Assembly (NCBI GenBank): GCA_031551045.1
Contig: JAVBOD010000034.1
Location: 1-48,577 of the forward strand
From: JAVBOD01 sp031551045
Lineage (GTDB): Bacteria > Bacteroidota > Bacteroidia > Bacteroidales > UBA932
DNA length: 48,577 bases
Reading direction: 5' to 3'
Shown: piece after piece, positions 24,054 through 34,000 of the stretch
Layout: the number at the start of each line of letters is the position of its first letter
Numbering within the stretch: position 1 is the stretch's first letter
The notes under the pieces: generated by a model
Database searches by the model: none
Told to the model about the DNA's origin: nothing
What the model saw: the letters and a program-made list of their open reading frames with translations, nothing else
Position numbers and translations under genes: made by a program

Positions 24054-25265
24054 ATGAACATCTTAGTACTCAACTGCGGCAGCTCTTCGATAAAATATCA
24101 AGTGCTCGACATGCAAAATGAAACCACTCATCATTTATTAGCAAAAGGTTTATTAGAACGCGTCGGCCTTTCGGGCAGCGTTGTTTCACACAGTGTTCCC
24201 GGGAAGGACAAACTGAAAAAAATGTGTAATGCCCCCGACCACACGGCCGGCATCAGTGTGATTCTCGAAATACTGACCGATGGCGAATATGGCGTAGTCA
24301 AATCGTTGAGCGAAATTGCAGCAGTGGGACACCGCGTAGCTCATGGCGGAGAATATTTCAAGGGCAGCGCCCGCGTAACCAAAGAAGCGTGCGAAAATAT
24401 TGCCGCCTGTATCGATCTGGCGCCGCTGCACAATCCGGCCAACCTCAAGGGTATTCAAGCGATTGAAAGCATTATGCCCGATGTACCGCAGGTAGCCGTG
24501 TTCGACACGTCGTTCCACCAAACGATGCCGGCGCACGCGTATATGTATGCCTTGCCGTACAAATACTACGAACAATACAAAGTACGCCGCTACGGATTCC
24601 ACGGCACCAGCCATCGTTACGTAGCGCAAAAAGCCTGTAAAATTACGGGAATCGATTTCAACAACTCCAAAATAATCACTTGCCACTTGGGCAATGGCGC
24701 TTCGATTGCTGCCATTCATAACGGGAAATCGGTCGATACTTCGATGGGCTTCACACCGCTCGAAGGGTTGGTGATGGGCACGCGCAGCGGCGATGTAGAT
24801 GCCGGTATCTTGCCGTTTATTGCCGAAAAAGAAAACAAAACAATTCAGGAAATCGGGAATATCCTGAACAAAGAAAGCGGGCTGCAAGGCGTGTCGGGCA
24901 TTTCGTCGGACATGCGCGATATTGAAGACGCGGCCAAAGAAAAGAACGAACGTGCACAACTGGCGCTCGATATGTTCTACTACCGTGTGTTGAAATACAT
25001 CGGCTCGTATGCCGCTGCTATGAGCGGCGTGGATATGATTCTGTTCACGGGTGGTATCGGAGAAAACGATACGGTTGTTCGTCAATATGTAGGCGAACGC
25101 TTGAAATTTTTAGGTGTTGATTTCGACCAATCGCTCAACGAAGGCGTACGCGGACAGGACAAAGTGCTTACACGCCCCGAATCGAAAGTGAAGCTAATGA
25201 CGGTAACCACCGACGAAGAATTGGTAATTGCTACCGACACGTTCAAAATTGTTTCTGCAAAATAA
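24054..25265 (+). CDS. ackA: Acetate kinase
   Basis: AckA interconverts acetyl phosphate plus ADP with acetate plus ATP. The 403-aa protein shows the ASKHA-fold motifs: MNILVLNCGSSSIKYQ at the N-terminus, VFDTSFHQTMP, RYGFHGTSHRYV with the catalytic His, and HLGNGASIAAI for phosphate binding. It ends with ILFTGGIGEND. It is followed 16 bp later by ptb. The usual partner pta (phosphotransacetylase) is not here, so acetyl phosphate must come from a pta elsewhere or from loose specificity of ptb. Confidence 0.96.
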   Translation: MNILVLNCGSSSIKYQVLDMQNETTHHLLAKGLLERVGLSGSVVSHSVPGKDKLKKMCNAPDHTAGISVILEILTDGEYGVVKSLSEIAAVGHRVAHGGEYFKGSARVTKEACENIAACIDLAPLHNPANLKGIQAIESIMPDVPQVAVFDTSFHQTMPAHAYMYALPYKYYEQYKVRRYGFHGTSHRYVAQKACKITGIDFNNSKIITCHLGNGASIAAIHNGKSVDTSMGFTPLEGLVMGTRSGDVDAGILPFIAEKENKTIQEIGNILNKESGLQGVSGISSDMRDIEDAAKEKNERAQLALDMFYYRVLKYIGSYAAAMSGVDMILFTGGIGENDTVVRQYVGERLKFLGVDFDQSLNEGVRGQDKVLTRPESKVKLMTVTTDEELVIATDTFKIVSAK

Positions 25266-25281
25266 TAATAAAACATACATC

Positions 25282-26184
25282 ATGATTACGAATTTCGAAC
25301 AAGTATTCGACGCCTTGAAAGCAAGGCCGAAAAAAAGAATTGTAGCTGCTTTTGCCAACGACTCACATACGATTGGCGCCGTAAGCGCCGCCGTGGATAA
25401 AGGTTTTGTAGAAGGTATTTTAGTGGGCGACGAAGCCACGATGCAAAAGGTATGTAAAGAAGAAGGCATCGACATCAAAAAATTCCGCTTGGTACAAGAA
25501 GCTGACGAAAACAAAGCATGCGCTAAAGCCGTGGAATTAATCAACGCCGGCGAAGGCGATATTTTGATGAAAGGCTTGTGCAGCACCGATAAATATATGC
25601 GTGCCATTTTAAATAAGGAAAAAGGCCTGATGCCGCCGAAAGCCGTGTTGAGCCACGTGACGGTAGTAGCCGCTCCTACTTATCCGAAATTGCTCGTTGT
25701 TGGCGACGTAGCCGTTATTCCGGCGCCCGACTTCAACCAAAAAGTAGCCATTACCAACTACGTTATCAATGTGGCTAAATCGTTAAATAACGATAAACCG
25801 AAAGTAGCGATTCTCGCAGCTACCGAACAGATGCTGGCCGGTATGCCTGCCTGCGTAGAAGCCGCCATGATTGCAAAAATGGCCGACCGCGGACAAATCA
25901 AAGGCGCATTGGTGGACGGCCCGTTGGCGCTGGACGTAGCGATCGACAAAGAATCGGCCGACACGAAAAAAGTAACCGGCCCCGTAGCCGGCGACGCCGA
26001 CTGCATTGTGTTCCCGAACATCGAAAGCGGCAATGTATTTTTCAAAACCGTGACGAAACTGGCCAAAGGTGAATTGGCGGCAATGGTTGTTGGCGCAAAA
26101 GTTCCGTGCGTACTCACTTCGCGTGGCGACAGCACGGCCAGCAAGCTCAACTCTATTGCCTTGGCAGCGCTTTCAGTGAAATAA
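25282..26184 (+). CDS. ptb: Phosphate butyryltransferase
   Basis: Ptb converts butyryl-CoA (or isobutyryl-, 2-methylbutyryl- and similar acyl-CoA) plus phosphate to acyl phosphate. The 300-aa length and motifs (ILMKGLCSTDKYMRAIL, GALVDGPLALDVAID, VLTSRGDSTASKLNSIALA) fit Ptb better than Pta, which is longer. It lies 16 bp after ackA and 105 bp before buk. The ATG at 25282 is chosen; a longer reading overlaps ackA by 38 bp without support. Confidence 0.9.
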   Translation: MITNFEQVFDALKARPKKRIVAAFANDSHTIGAVSAAVDKGFVEGILVGDEATMQKVCKEEGIDIKKFRLVQEADENKACAKAVELINAGEGDILMKGLCSTDKYMRAILNKEKGLMPPKAVLSHVTVVAAPTYPKLLVVGDVAVIPAPDFNQKVAITNYVINVAKSLNNDKPKVAILAATEQMLAGMPACVEAAMIAKMADRGQIKGALVDGPLALDVAIDKESADTKKVTGPVAGDADCIVFPNIESGNVFFKTVTKLAKGELAAMVVGAKVPCVLTSRGDSTASKLNSIALAALSVK

Positions 26185-26196
26185 ATTTCTGTTAAT

Positions 26197-26267
26197 TGTT
26201 TAAGGTTAGAATGTTTAATGTTGGCGCAAAACGCTCGCAAACAAGATTCCTAGCAAAACCTTAAACA
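26197..26267. repeat. Inverted repeat between ptb and buk
   Basis: TGTTTAAGGTT (26197-26207) and AACCTTAAACA (26257-26267) are exact inverted copies. A nearby ACTTTAAACAG extends the likeness to the spacers at 5.8 kb and 19.6 kb. Confidence 0.65.
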
Positions 26268-26289
26268 TAAAACTTTAAACAGTAGTTCT

Positions 26290-27360
26290 ATGTATAAAAT
26301 ACTTACGATAAACCCGGGCTCTACTTCTACGAAGATTGCGGTGTTTGAAGACGACAAAAACGTTTTTCAAAAAAACCTGCAACATTCCCGGGACGACTTG
26401 AAACATTTCCAACAAGTGACCGACCAATACGATTTTCGCAAAAATGCAGTGCTGCAGGCGCTGCAAGAAGCCAACATAGCCCTCGACTCTTTGCAGGCAG
26501 TGGTGGGGCGTGGCGGCATGTTGCGGCCTATTCCTTCCGGCGTGTACGAAGTGAATGAATTGATGAAAAAAGACTTGCTGGAATGCAGACGCGGCGAACA
26601 CGCCAGTAATCTCGGCGCCCTCATTGCCGATGATGTTGCAAAAAGCATCGGCGGAAATTGCCGCGCCTTTATTGCCGACCCTGTAGTGGTAGATGAATTG
26701 CAAGACGTAGCGCGTGTTTCCGGCCATCCGGCATTCGAACGTGTTTCTATTTTTCACGCATTGAATCAAAAGGCAATCGCTAAACAACATGCGAAGAAAT
26801 GCGAAAAAAAATACGAAGAAATGAGTTTGGTGGTAGTGCATTTGGGAGGCGGCATTTCCATCGGTGCACACAAAAACGGACAAGTTATCGATGTGAATAA
26901 CGCCTTGGGCGGCGAAGGCCCTTTCTCGCCCGAACGCGCCGGCAGCGTGCCCTGCATGGCATTGGTAGAATTGTGCTACAGCAAGCAATATACCAAAGAA
27001 GAACTCTCTAAAATGTTGATTGGCCAAGGCGGCCTGATTGCGCACATGGGAACCAACCAATTTTTGGAAGTGGAAAAAGCGGCGTTGCAAGGCGATCAGA
27101 AAGCGGCGTTGGTTCATCGTGCAATGGCCTACGGAGTAGCCAAATATATTGGCGAAATGGCGGTGGTATTGCTCGGAAAAATAGACGGCATTATCTTAAC
27201 CGGCGGCATTGCACACAATCCGCATTTTGTAAAATTAGTCGTTGAAATGATTGATTGGTTAGCTCCCGTAAGCGTTTATCCGGGCGAAGACGAAATGGCC
27301 GCCCTGGCATGGAACGGACTGACCGTACTTAAAGGCGAAACCACCGCAAAGGTATATTAA
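26290..27360 (+). CDS. buk: Butyrate kinase
   Basis: Buk turns butyryl (or branched acyl) phosphate plus ADP into the acid plus ATP. The 356-aa protein is an acetate-kinase relative with ILTINPGSTSTKIAVFED at the start, VVHLGGGISIGAHKNG, GEGPFSPERAGSVP and GIILTGGIAHNP. With ptb it completes the acyl-CoA to acid branch that yields one ATP. A strong terminator follows at 27384-27409. Confidence 0.95.
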   Translation: MYKILTINPGSTSTKIAVFEDDKNVFQKNLQHSRDDLKHFQQVTDQYDFRKNAVLQALQEANIALDSLQAVVGRGGMLRPIPSGVYEVNELMKKDLLECRRGEHASNLGALIADDVAKSIGGNCRAFIADPVVVDELQDVARVSGHPAFERVSIFHALNQKAIAKQHAKKCEKKYEEMSLVVVHLGGGISIGAHKNGQVIDVNNALGGEGPFSPERAGSVPCMALVELCYSKQYTKEELSKMLIGQGGLIAHMGTNQFLEVEKAALQGDQKAALVHRAMAYGVAKYIGEMAVVLLGKIDGIILTGGIAHNPHFVKLVVEMIDWLAPVSVYPGEDEMAALAWNGLTVLKGETTAKVY

Positions 27361-27383
27361 TTCAACTGTTTATAAATAGTTTT

Positions 27384-27409
27384 AGCCGTGCAAATTTGCA
27401 CGGCTTTTT
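27384..27409 (+). terminator. Strong terminator after buk
   Basis: AGCCGTGC-AAATTT-GCACGGCT is a near-perfect palindrome followed by TTTTT, 24 bp past the buk stop. Confidence 0.92.
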
Positions 27410-27559
27410 CTTTGTTATCAAGTCTTTATACCGATTTGACAAATATAATAGTCCAATTGCATTGACCTAAACATTTGTAGCATCGGCATTATCCCGGAAA
27501 CAGATTGGATTAAAAGGTGGTTCATATTGGTATTACTCGGCGGCTTTCATAAAATTTTC

Positions 27560-27567
27560 TATATTTG
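27560..27567 (+). promoter_or_regulatory. Promoter -7 box for the outer-membrane barrel gene
   Basis: TATATTTG matches TAnnTTTG. It places the start site near 27574 and so favours the ATG at 27593. Confidence 0.65.
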
Positions 27568-27592
27568 CATGTCAACCATAAAACCAATTCTT

Positions 27593-28153
27593 ATGAAAAA
27601 AAGAAATTTTCTTATAGCCTTTCTTTTTGGGGTACTATTTGTAAATAACATGCAAGCACAAGATGAAGGAGAAGCCAGACAAGGGAGATTTTTAATTAGC
27701 CCCGGCGTGGGTTTTGTGGAGGGAACAGGAGTTATTCTTAATTTTGATTATGGGATATACGGCTCGTCACAACAGTCGGGTGCTGCAACATTAGGCCTTT
27801 TCGGATCTTATATTTGGGGTGATAGTAAATCTGAAAGCTATGGTATTAAAGGAAACGGTTTGCGTTCAACAATAGTAGCTCTACGTTTAACTTATCGGTA
27901 TGAGCCTATTCGGTCTTTAGAGCTATATGCAGCTTTTAGGGTAGGCCTTTGTTTTCAATATGAAAATATAAAACTCCCTATCACAAACTATATGGGGCTA
28001 ACGAGTGAAGCGAATTCTATAAACAAAGAAACTACTTTCCAAGGTGGCGCCTATGTCGGCATTCGTTACCGGTTTAGTAAACCTGTCGGGCTATTTGTCG
28101 AAGGAGGATACGGATTGCCCGCAATGAATGTCGGGTTAACTTTCTCTTTCTAA
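27593..28153 (+). CDS. Outer-membrane beta-barrel protein
   Basis: This 186-aa secreted protein starts with a clear signal peptide (MKKRNFLIAFLFGVLFVNN, cleavage after MQAQ region, about residue 23). The rest alternates polar and hydrophobic residues in about eight strands (for example GRFLISPGVGFV, SLELYAAFRVGLCF, TFQGGAYVGIRYRF). It ends in LTFSF, with the C-terminal Phe expected for BAM-dependent barrels. No specific family was recognised, and the function could be structural or a small pore. It stands alone between a terminator and the rmlD promoter. Confidence 0.75.
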   Translation: MKKRNFLIAFLFGVLFVNNMQAQDEGEARQGRFLISPGVGFVEGTGVILNFDYGIYGSSQQSGAATLGLFGSYIWGDSKSESYGIKGNGLRSTIVALRLTYRYEPIRSLELYAAFRVGLCFQYENIKLPITNYMGLTSEANSINKETTFQGGAYVGIRYRFSKPVGLFVEGGYGLPAMNVGLTFSF

Positions 28154-28274
28154 CCAATAATTTATCTAAAGACTACCGTCCTCTTTGTGGCTATAAATCC
28201 ATGAAAACAACAAGTGCGAGATGCGCCGGCCCCGCTTTCTCCCTTGTGCCCTTTTTCCTTTTCACCTTTTTTTG

Positions 28275-28282
28275 TATATTTG
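28275..28282 (+). promoter_or_regulatory. Promoter -7 box for rmlD
   Basis: TATATTTG matches the consensus and lies 19 bp before the rmlD ATG at 28301, excluding the longer reading. Confidence 0.65.
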
Positions 28283-28300
28283 TATTTTACAACGAATAAA

Positions 28301-29164
28301 ATGATACTCATCATAGGCAGTAAAGGACAATTAGGACGTGATATTCAACGAGCAGCAGCAGATTTTCCGCATATTGAATTGCTTTGTACGGATGTGGACG
28401 AATTAGATATTACGCAAGTGGACGCTGTGCGTAATTTTTGTATCCGGCACCGGCCTCAATTTATTGTCAACTGTGCAGCCTACACGGCGGTGGACAAGGC
28501 GGAGGACGAACCGGAAAAAGCGTTTTCCATAAACGCCGCAGCCGTTCAACACCTGACAGAAGCCGCTGCAAGTATCGATGCCTTTTTGTTGCATATCTCC
28601 ACCGATTATGTGTTTGACGGAACAAGCTCCTCTCCTTATACGGAAAAGGATGCTGTGAATCCGCTATCGGTTTATGGAAAAACAAAACTGGCCGGCGAAC
28701 AAGCCGCTTTAGCCTATGAAAAAAGTATGGTCATTCGCACGGCGTGGCTCTACACGGCCGAAGGAAATAATTTCGTCAATACCATGCTGCGGTTGGGAGC
28801 GGAACGTACTGATATCAATGTGGTAAACGACCAGTACGGTTCTCCCACTTACGCTTTCGATTTAGCCTCTGCACTTTTAAAAATCATCGGCCTGATTCAA
28901 ACGAATCCGGCAACCTTCCAAGGCGGCGTTTATCATTTCACCAACGAGGGCGTGTGTACATGGTTCGATTTTGCTACCAACATTATGGAGATAGGCCAAC
29001 GCAAGTGCACAGTACATCCTGTAACTACTGCCGAATATCCGACAAAAGCGCACCGCCCGACATACAGCGTGTTGAACAAAGAAAAAATCAAACAAATATA
29101 CAGCCTCGCGATTCCTTCGTGGGAAGACGCGCTGGTTCGTTGTTTTCAGCAAAAGGAAAAATAA
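28301..29164 (+). CDS. rmlD: dTDP-4-dehydrorhamnose reductase
   Basis: RmlD does the last step of dTDP-L-rhamnose synthesis, using NADPH. The 287-aa short-chain dehydrogenase shows the Rossmann motif GSKGQLGRDI (about 6-15), FIVNCAAYTAVDKAE, HISTDYVFDG and YGKTKLAGE with the catalytic Tyr-x3-Lys. The other rml genes are not in the window, so this gene is apart from its pathway. A phosphohexomutase follows 26 bp later, which could supply glucose-1-phosphate for the same pathway. Confidence 0.9.
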   Translation: MILIIGSKGQLGRDIQRAAADFPHIELLCTDVDELDITQVDAVRNFCIRHRPQFIVNCAAYTAVDKAEDEPEKAFSINAAAVQHLTEAAASIDAFLLHISTDYVFDGTSSSPYTEKDAVNPLSVYGKTKLAGEQAALAYEKSMVIRTAWLYTAEGNNFVNTMLRLGAERTDINVVNDQYGSPTYAFDLASALLKIIGLIQTNPATFQGGVYHFTNEGVCTWFDFATNIMEIGQRKCTVHPVTTAEYPTKAHRPTYSVLNKEKIKQIYSLAIPSWEDALVRCFQQKEK

Positions 29165-29190
29165 AATTGTCTCATAAAATCATAACAATT

Positions 29191-30921
29191 ATGAACGAAA
29201 TAGCTTTAAAAAATGCACAAACGTGGCTGCAAGGCAACTACGACGATGAAACCAAAGCACAAGTAAAAAAACTCATGGAGGAGAACCCGAAAGAGTTGGA
29301 AGATGCATTTTATCGTAATCTGGAATTCGGCACCGGCGGCTTGCGTGGTATCATGGGCGTGGGCACCAACCGCATGAATCAATATACCGTAGGCATGGCT
29401 ACACAAGGTTTGGCAAACTATTTGAAAAAAAGTTTCCCGCATCTTCCGCAGATAAAAGTGGCTATCAGCTACGACTGCCGCAACAACAGCCCGGAGTTTG
29501 CCAAAATCACCGCACAGGTTTTTGCAGCCAATGGATTTAGAGTATTTTTATTTGAGTCATTACGCCCCACGCCGGTATTGAGTTTTGCCGTGCGTCACTT
29601 GGGCTGCCAAAGCGGCGTGATGGTTACCGCCTCGCACAATCCGAAGGAATACAACGGCTACAAAGCTTATTGGGAAGACGGTGCACAAGTGACCGAACCG
29701 CATGATAAAAACATCATTGAAGAAGTGGTAAAAATTACCGACCCTTCCATGGTAAAATTCAATGGCAACGAAGAAAACATCCAACGTATCGGCAAAGAAA
29801 TAGACGAAGCCTATTTCGAAAAAATCATGACCCTGTTTCTTTCTCCCGAAGCGGTGAAAGCGCATCATGACTTGCGAATCGTGTACACGCCACTGCATGG
29901 CACGGGCGTTACGATGATTCCCGAAGCGTTCAAACGTTTAGGATTTACGAACATTATCCGTGTACCGGAGCAAGATGTAAAAGACGGAAATTTCCCGACC
30001 GTAGTGTCGCCTAACCCCGAAGAACCGGGCGCTTTGAAACTGGCGATGGAAAAAGCCGAAGCAACCGGCGCCGATATCGTGATGGCGTCCGACCCCGATG
30101 CCGACCGCGTGGGTATTGCTATCCGTAATTCCGAAAATAAATTGATTTTGGTAAATGGCAACCAAACCGCTTCGTTACTCACCTATTATTTGGTGCGCCG
30201 GTGGAGCGAGTTAGGCCACCTGAACGGTAAACAATACACCATCAAAACCATTGTTACCACGGATTTGATGAAAGTGATTGCCGAAAAATTCAACGTGGAA
30301 CAATACAATGTATATACCGGATTCAAATTTATTGCCGAAGTAGTACGTGAAAACGAAGGCAAGAAAACCTTTATCGGCGGCGGCGAAGAAAGCTACGGGT
30401 ACAGTATCGGCGAGTTTGTACGCGATAAAGACGCCATTACCTCCTGCTGCATGATTGCCGAAATGGCGGCCTGGGCGCTTACACAAGGAAAAACCTTGTA
30501 CGACTTGCTGCTCGATGTTTATATGGAATTCGGCTTTTATAAAGAAAAACAAATTTCGGTAACAAAAAAAGGGAAAGACGGACTGGAACAAATTCAGGAA
30601 ATGATGAAACAATTCCGCGCCTGTCCTCCTTCGAAAATCGACAGTTCGCCGCTGCAAATAATTCATGATTACCAAACACGCGAAACACTTGACATTGCCA
30701 GCGGGAAAAAATGGCCGATTAACTTGAAGACAACATCGAACGTTTTACAGTTTATTACAGAAGACGGCACCATTGTTTCTGTGCGGCCATCGGGTACCGA
30801 GCCGAAAATCAAATTCTACTTCGGCGTACGGAAAGACCTACCGAACAAAGGCGCTTTCGACGAAATCTCGAAACACTTGGACGAAAAATTCGAGCGCATT
30901 GCGAAGGAGTTTGCAATATAA
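29191..30921 (+). CDS. Phospho-sugar mutase (phosphoglucomutase/phosphomannomutase)
   Basis: This 576-aa alpha-D-phosphohexomutase moves phosphate between C6 and C1 of glucose or mannose. The active-site loop TASHNPKEYNGYK holds the phosphoserine S148. The metal-binding loop is DPDADRVG, the sugar-binding loop GGGEESYGY, and the phosphate-binding loop RPSGTEPKIKFY near the C-terminus. Length fits the longer PgcA/Pgm2-like branch that is common in Bacteroidota and Firmicutes. The start at 29191 was chosen because upstream codons overlap rmlD in another frame. It is probably co-transcribed with rmlD. Confidence 0.92.
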   Translation: MNEIALKNAQTWLQGNYDDETKAQVKKLMEENPKELEDAFYRNLEFGTGGLRGIMGVGTNRMNQYTVGMATQGLANYLKKSFPHLPQIKVAISYDCRNNSPEFAKITAQVFAANGFRVFLFESLRPTPVLSFAVRHLGCQSGVMVTASHNPKEYNGYKAYWEDGAQVTEPHDKNIIEEVVKITDPSMVKFNGNEENIQRIGKEIDEAYFEKIMTLFLSPEAVKAHHDLRIVYTPLHGTGVTMIPEAFKRLGFTNIIRVPEQDVKDGNFPTVVSPNPEEPGALKLAMEKAEATGADIVMASDPDADRVGIAIRNSENKLILVNGNQTASLLTYYLVRRWSELGHLNGKQYTIKTIVTTDLMKVIAEKFNVEQYNVYTGFKFIAEVVRENEGKKTFIGGGEESYGYSIGEFVRDKDAITSCCMIAEMAAWALTQGKTLYDLLLDVYMEFGFYKEKQISVTKKGKDGLEQIQEMMKQFRACPPSKIDSSPLQIIHDYQTRETLDIASGKKWPINLKTTSNVLQFITEDGTIVSVRPSGTEPKIKFYFGVRKDLPNKGAFDEISKHLDEKFERIAKEFAI

Positions 30922-30958
30922 CGATGAGTTATGAATGATGAATGAATCAGGAGTGTTT

Positions 30959-30985
30959 GTCATTCTTCACTTCGTTCAGAATGAC
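30959..30985. repeat. GTCATTCT...AGAATGAC palindromic repeat
   Basis: The arms GTCATTCT and AGAATGAC enclose TCACTTCGTTC. It lies in the 110-bp spacer between the mutase and beta-galactosidase and belongs to the same family as 19604-19630. Confidence 0.8.
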
Positions 30986-31031
30986 AGAAGACATGGTAAT
31001 AAACCAATAAGCAAATAAAGCAACCAAGCCA

Positions 31032-34000
31032 ATGAAAAAACTTTTCTTTACCTTAGGAACGATGTTGAGCGTTGTGTGCCTGTATGCACAAACGTTGGAA
31101 GCATGGGAAGATCCGGCGGTAACCGGTATCAACAAAGAAGATGGGCGCGCTTCGTTTTTTTCCTACAATACGGAGCAAAAAAAATATACGGAAGCGCCCG
31201 ATGCCGCCAATTATCTATCGTTGGATGGTATATGGAAGTTCAATTTAGCAAACAAACCGGCCGACCGCCCTGTCAATTTCTACCAACCCTCTTTCAATGT
31301 AAGCAAATGGGCAACCATCAAAGTGCCGGGCAACTGGGAAATAGAAGGTTTTGACGTGCCGATTTATGTGAATCACCCCTATGAATTTGCCGATAAACGC
31401 ACACCGATTACCGAATTTAAAAATGGGCCGGAGCCGCCGAAAGTACCGAAGACATATAATCCGGTGGGCTCCTATCGCCGGAATTTCACCGTACCGGCCA
31501 ACTGGAACGGAAAAGAGGTTTTCATTCATTTAGGCTCCGTAAAATCGGCTTTTTATATTTGGATTAACGGCGAGAAAGTGGGCTATAGCGAAGGCAGCAA
31601 GTTGCCAAGCGAATTCAATATTACAAAATATGTGAAGTACGGACAGGAAAATGTGATTGCACTGGAAATTTATCGCTGGAGCGTAGCCAGCTATCTGGAA
31701 TGCCAGGATTTCTGGCGCCTGAGCGGCATTGAACGCAGCGTGTATCTCTATACGCAACCGACGATGCGCGTGTGCGACTATCAAGTGATTTCGTCGCTCG
31801 CAAATAATTATCAGGACGGAATTTTTTCGTTGAATATTGATTTGAAAAACAATCATGCGCAAAGCAAAACTGTTACCGTGAACTACGAACTTACCGATGC
31901 CAACGGCCAACTCGTGACAAACGGAACGAAAAACATGCAAGCCGCTGCCAGCAGCCAACTTACCGCAGCATTCAACGCACGCATCAACAATGTGCGGGCT
32001 TGGAGCGCCGAGAAACCGAACTTATATACATTGGTAATTAATACTTACGATGCCGATAAAAAATTGATCGAATCCATTCCGTCGCGCATCGGTTTCCGCA
32101 GTGTGGAAATCAAAGGCGGACAATTGTTGGTTAACGGCGTAGCCGTACTGTTGAAAGGCGCCAACACACAAGAACACCATCCGGCTACGGGGCACGTGAT
32201 TGACCGCGCTACGATGGTGAAAGACATTGAACTGATGAAGCAGGCCAACTTCAATGCTATCCGCACCAGCCACTATCCGCTACCGGAATTGTTCTATGAT
32301 CTTTGCGACGAATACGGGATGTATGTTGTGGACGAAGCCAATATCGAATCGCACGGCATGTATTACGGCGAAAAATCGTTGGCGAAAAATCCCTTATTTT
32401 ACGATATGCATTTAGACCGGATGCTACGCATGGTGGAGCGCGACAAAAACCATGCTTCGGTAATTATTTGGTCGATGGGAAACGAAGCAGGCAACGGCGA
32501 AGCGTTTTATCGCGGTTACCGGGCGATAAAAGAAGCGGATGTAAGTAAACGCCCCGTGCAATATGAACGTACGGAAATAGGCGATCGCAGTTTATTGGAT
32601 TTTGACTGGAACACCGATATCATTGTCCCGCAATACCCCGACCCCGACTTTTTAGCATGGTTCGGGCAACGGCTTAACGACCGCCCGTTGATTCCGTCGG
32701 AGTACGCTCACAACATGGGAAACAGTAGCGGAAATTTCAAAGAATACTGGGATAATATTCGCAAATATCCGAATGTACAAGGTGGATTTATTTGGGATTG
32801 GGTGGACCAAGGGCTTTGGAAAACCGATGTAAAAGGTAATAAATTCCTGGCCTATGGCGGCGATTTCGGCACCAACATGCCATCGGACGGAAACTTCCTT
32901 TGCAATGGCATTGTGAGCGCCGACCGCACGCCGCACCCGGGATACTATGAGATGCGCAAAGTGCAACAACCGATTTATTTCACTCCGCTTATGTTGCGTG
33001 GCGACAAAGCCATCATCCAAGTCGAGAACTATTATGATTTCACCAATGCCGATGAATTGGAAATTATGGCCTACATCAAAGCCGACGACAAGGAAATGAA
33101 ACGCTATGAACCAATAGTACTCGATATTAAACCGCACGAAGGAAAACGCATCATCCTTCCGCTGAAAGACGAGTTCAATATCGAGGTAAATACCCGTTAC
33201 TATTTGCATCTTGAAGCAAGATTACGGAATGCACAACCATTCCTCCCGACGTCGTATATCATTGCCGAAGAACAGTTGGAATTGCCGCTTTATGTGGCCG
33301 AAGCGGTAACGGAAGAAGACATCGAGCAAATAACGAAGCAATATCAGGTGGGATTCGTGAGTGTGAAAGTAACAAAAACTCCCGTAAACATTTTGAGTAA
33401 AAAAGAGGATGACAAAACGCTCACGGTAACGGGCAACAACATCAGCGTCACTTTCGACAAGCAAACGGGTGGAATATCGTCCTACAAATCGAACGGAACG
33501 GAATTAATCGCCCTGCCGGTGAAACCCGATTTTTGGCGCGCACCTACCGACAACGATTTCGGCAATAGGATGACACGCAAAAATATCCATTGGAAAAAAG
33601 CTACGCTCGAAAGCCGCTTAACCACTTTTGAAGCACAAGCCGTAAACAATGAAATGATTGTAACGAATGTTTTCTCGTTGGACTCGGTAAATACTCAATG
33701 CCGCGTAGTTTATACGGTTTCGGGCAGCGGACGCGTGCACGTAAATTTCATATTGAATCCTTCGGAAACCGAAAAAAGCGATATTCCACGCGTGGGAATG
33801 GTGTTTGCCATGCCCAAAGCATTCGACAATTACACCTATTTCGGCCGCGGCCCCTGGGAAAATTATGCTGACCGTTGCTATGCTTCGAATGTGGGCTTAT
33901 ATCAAAGTAAGGCCGAAGCGCAATATTTCCCCTATGTCCGTCCGCAGGAAAACGGCAACCGTACCGGGATTCAATGGGCGGCGCTCACCAATGACAAAGG

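Noticed and set aside
24186..25085. Open frame of 299 codons antisense to ackA
   Set aside because: It mirrors ackA codons, has no start context or recognisable motif, and ackA itself is complete.
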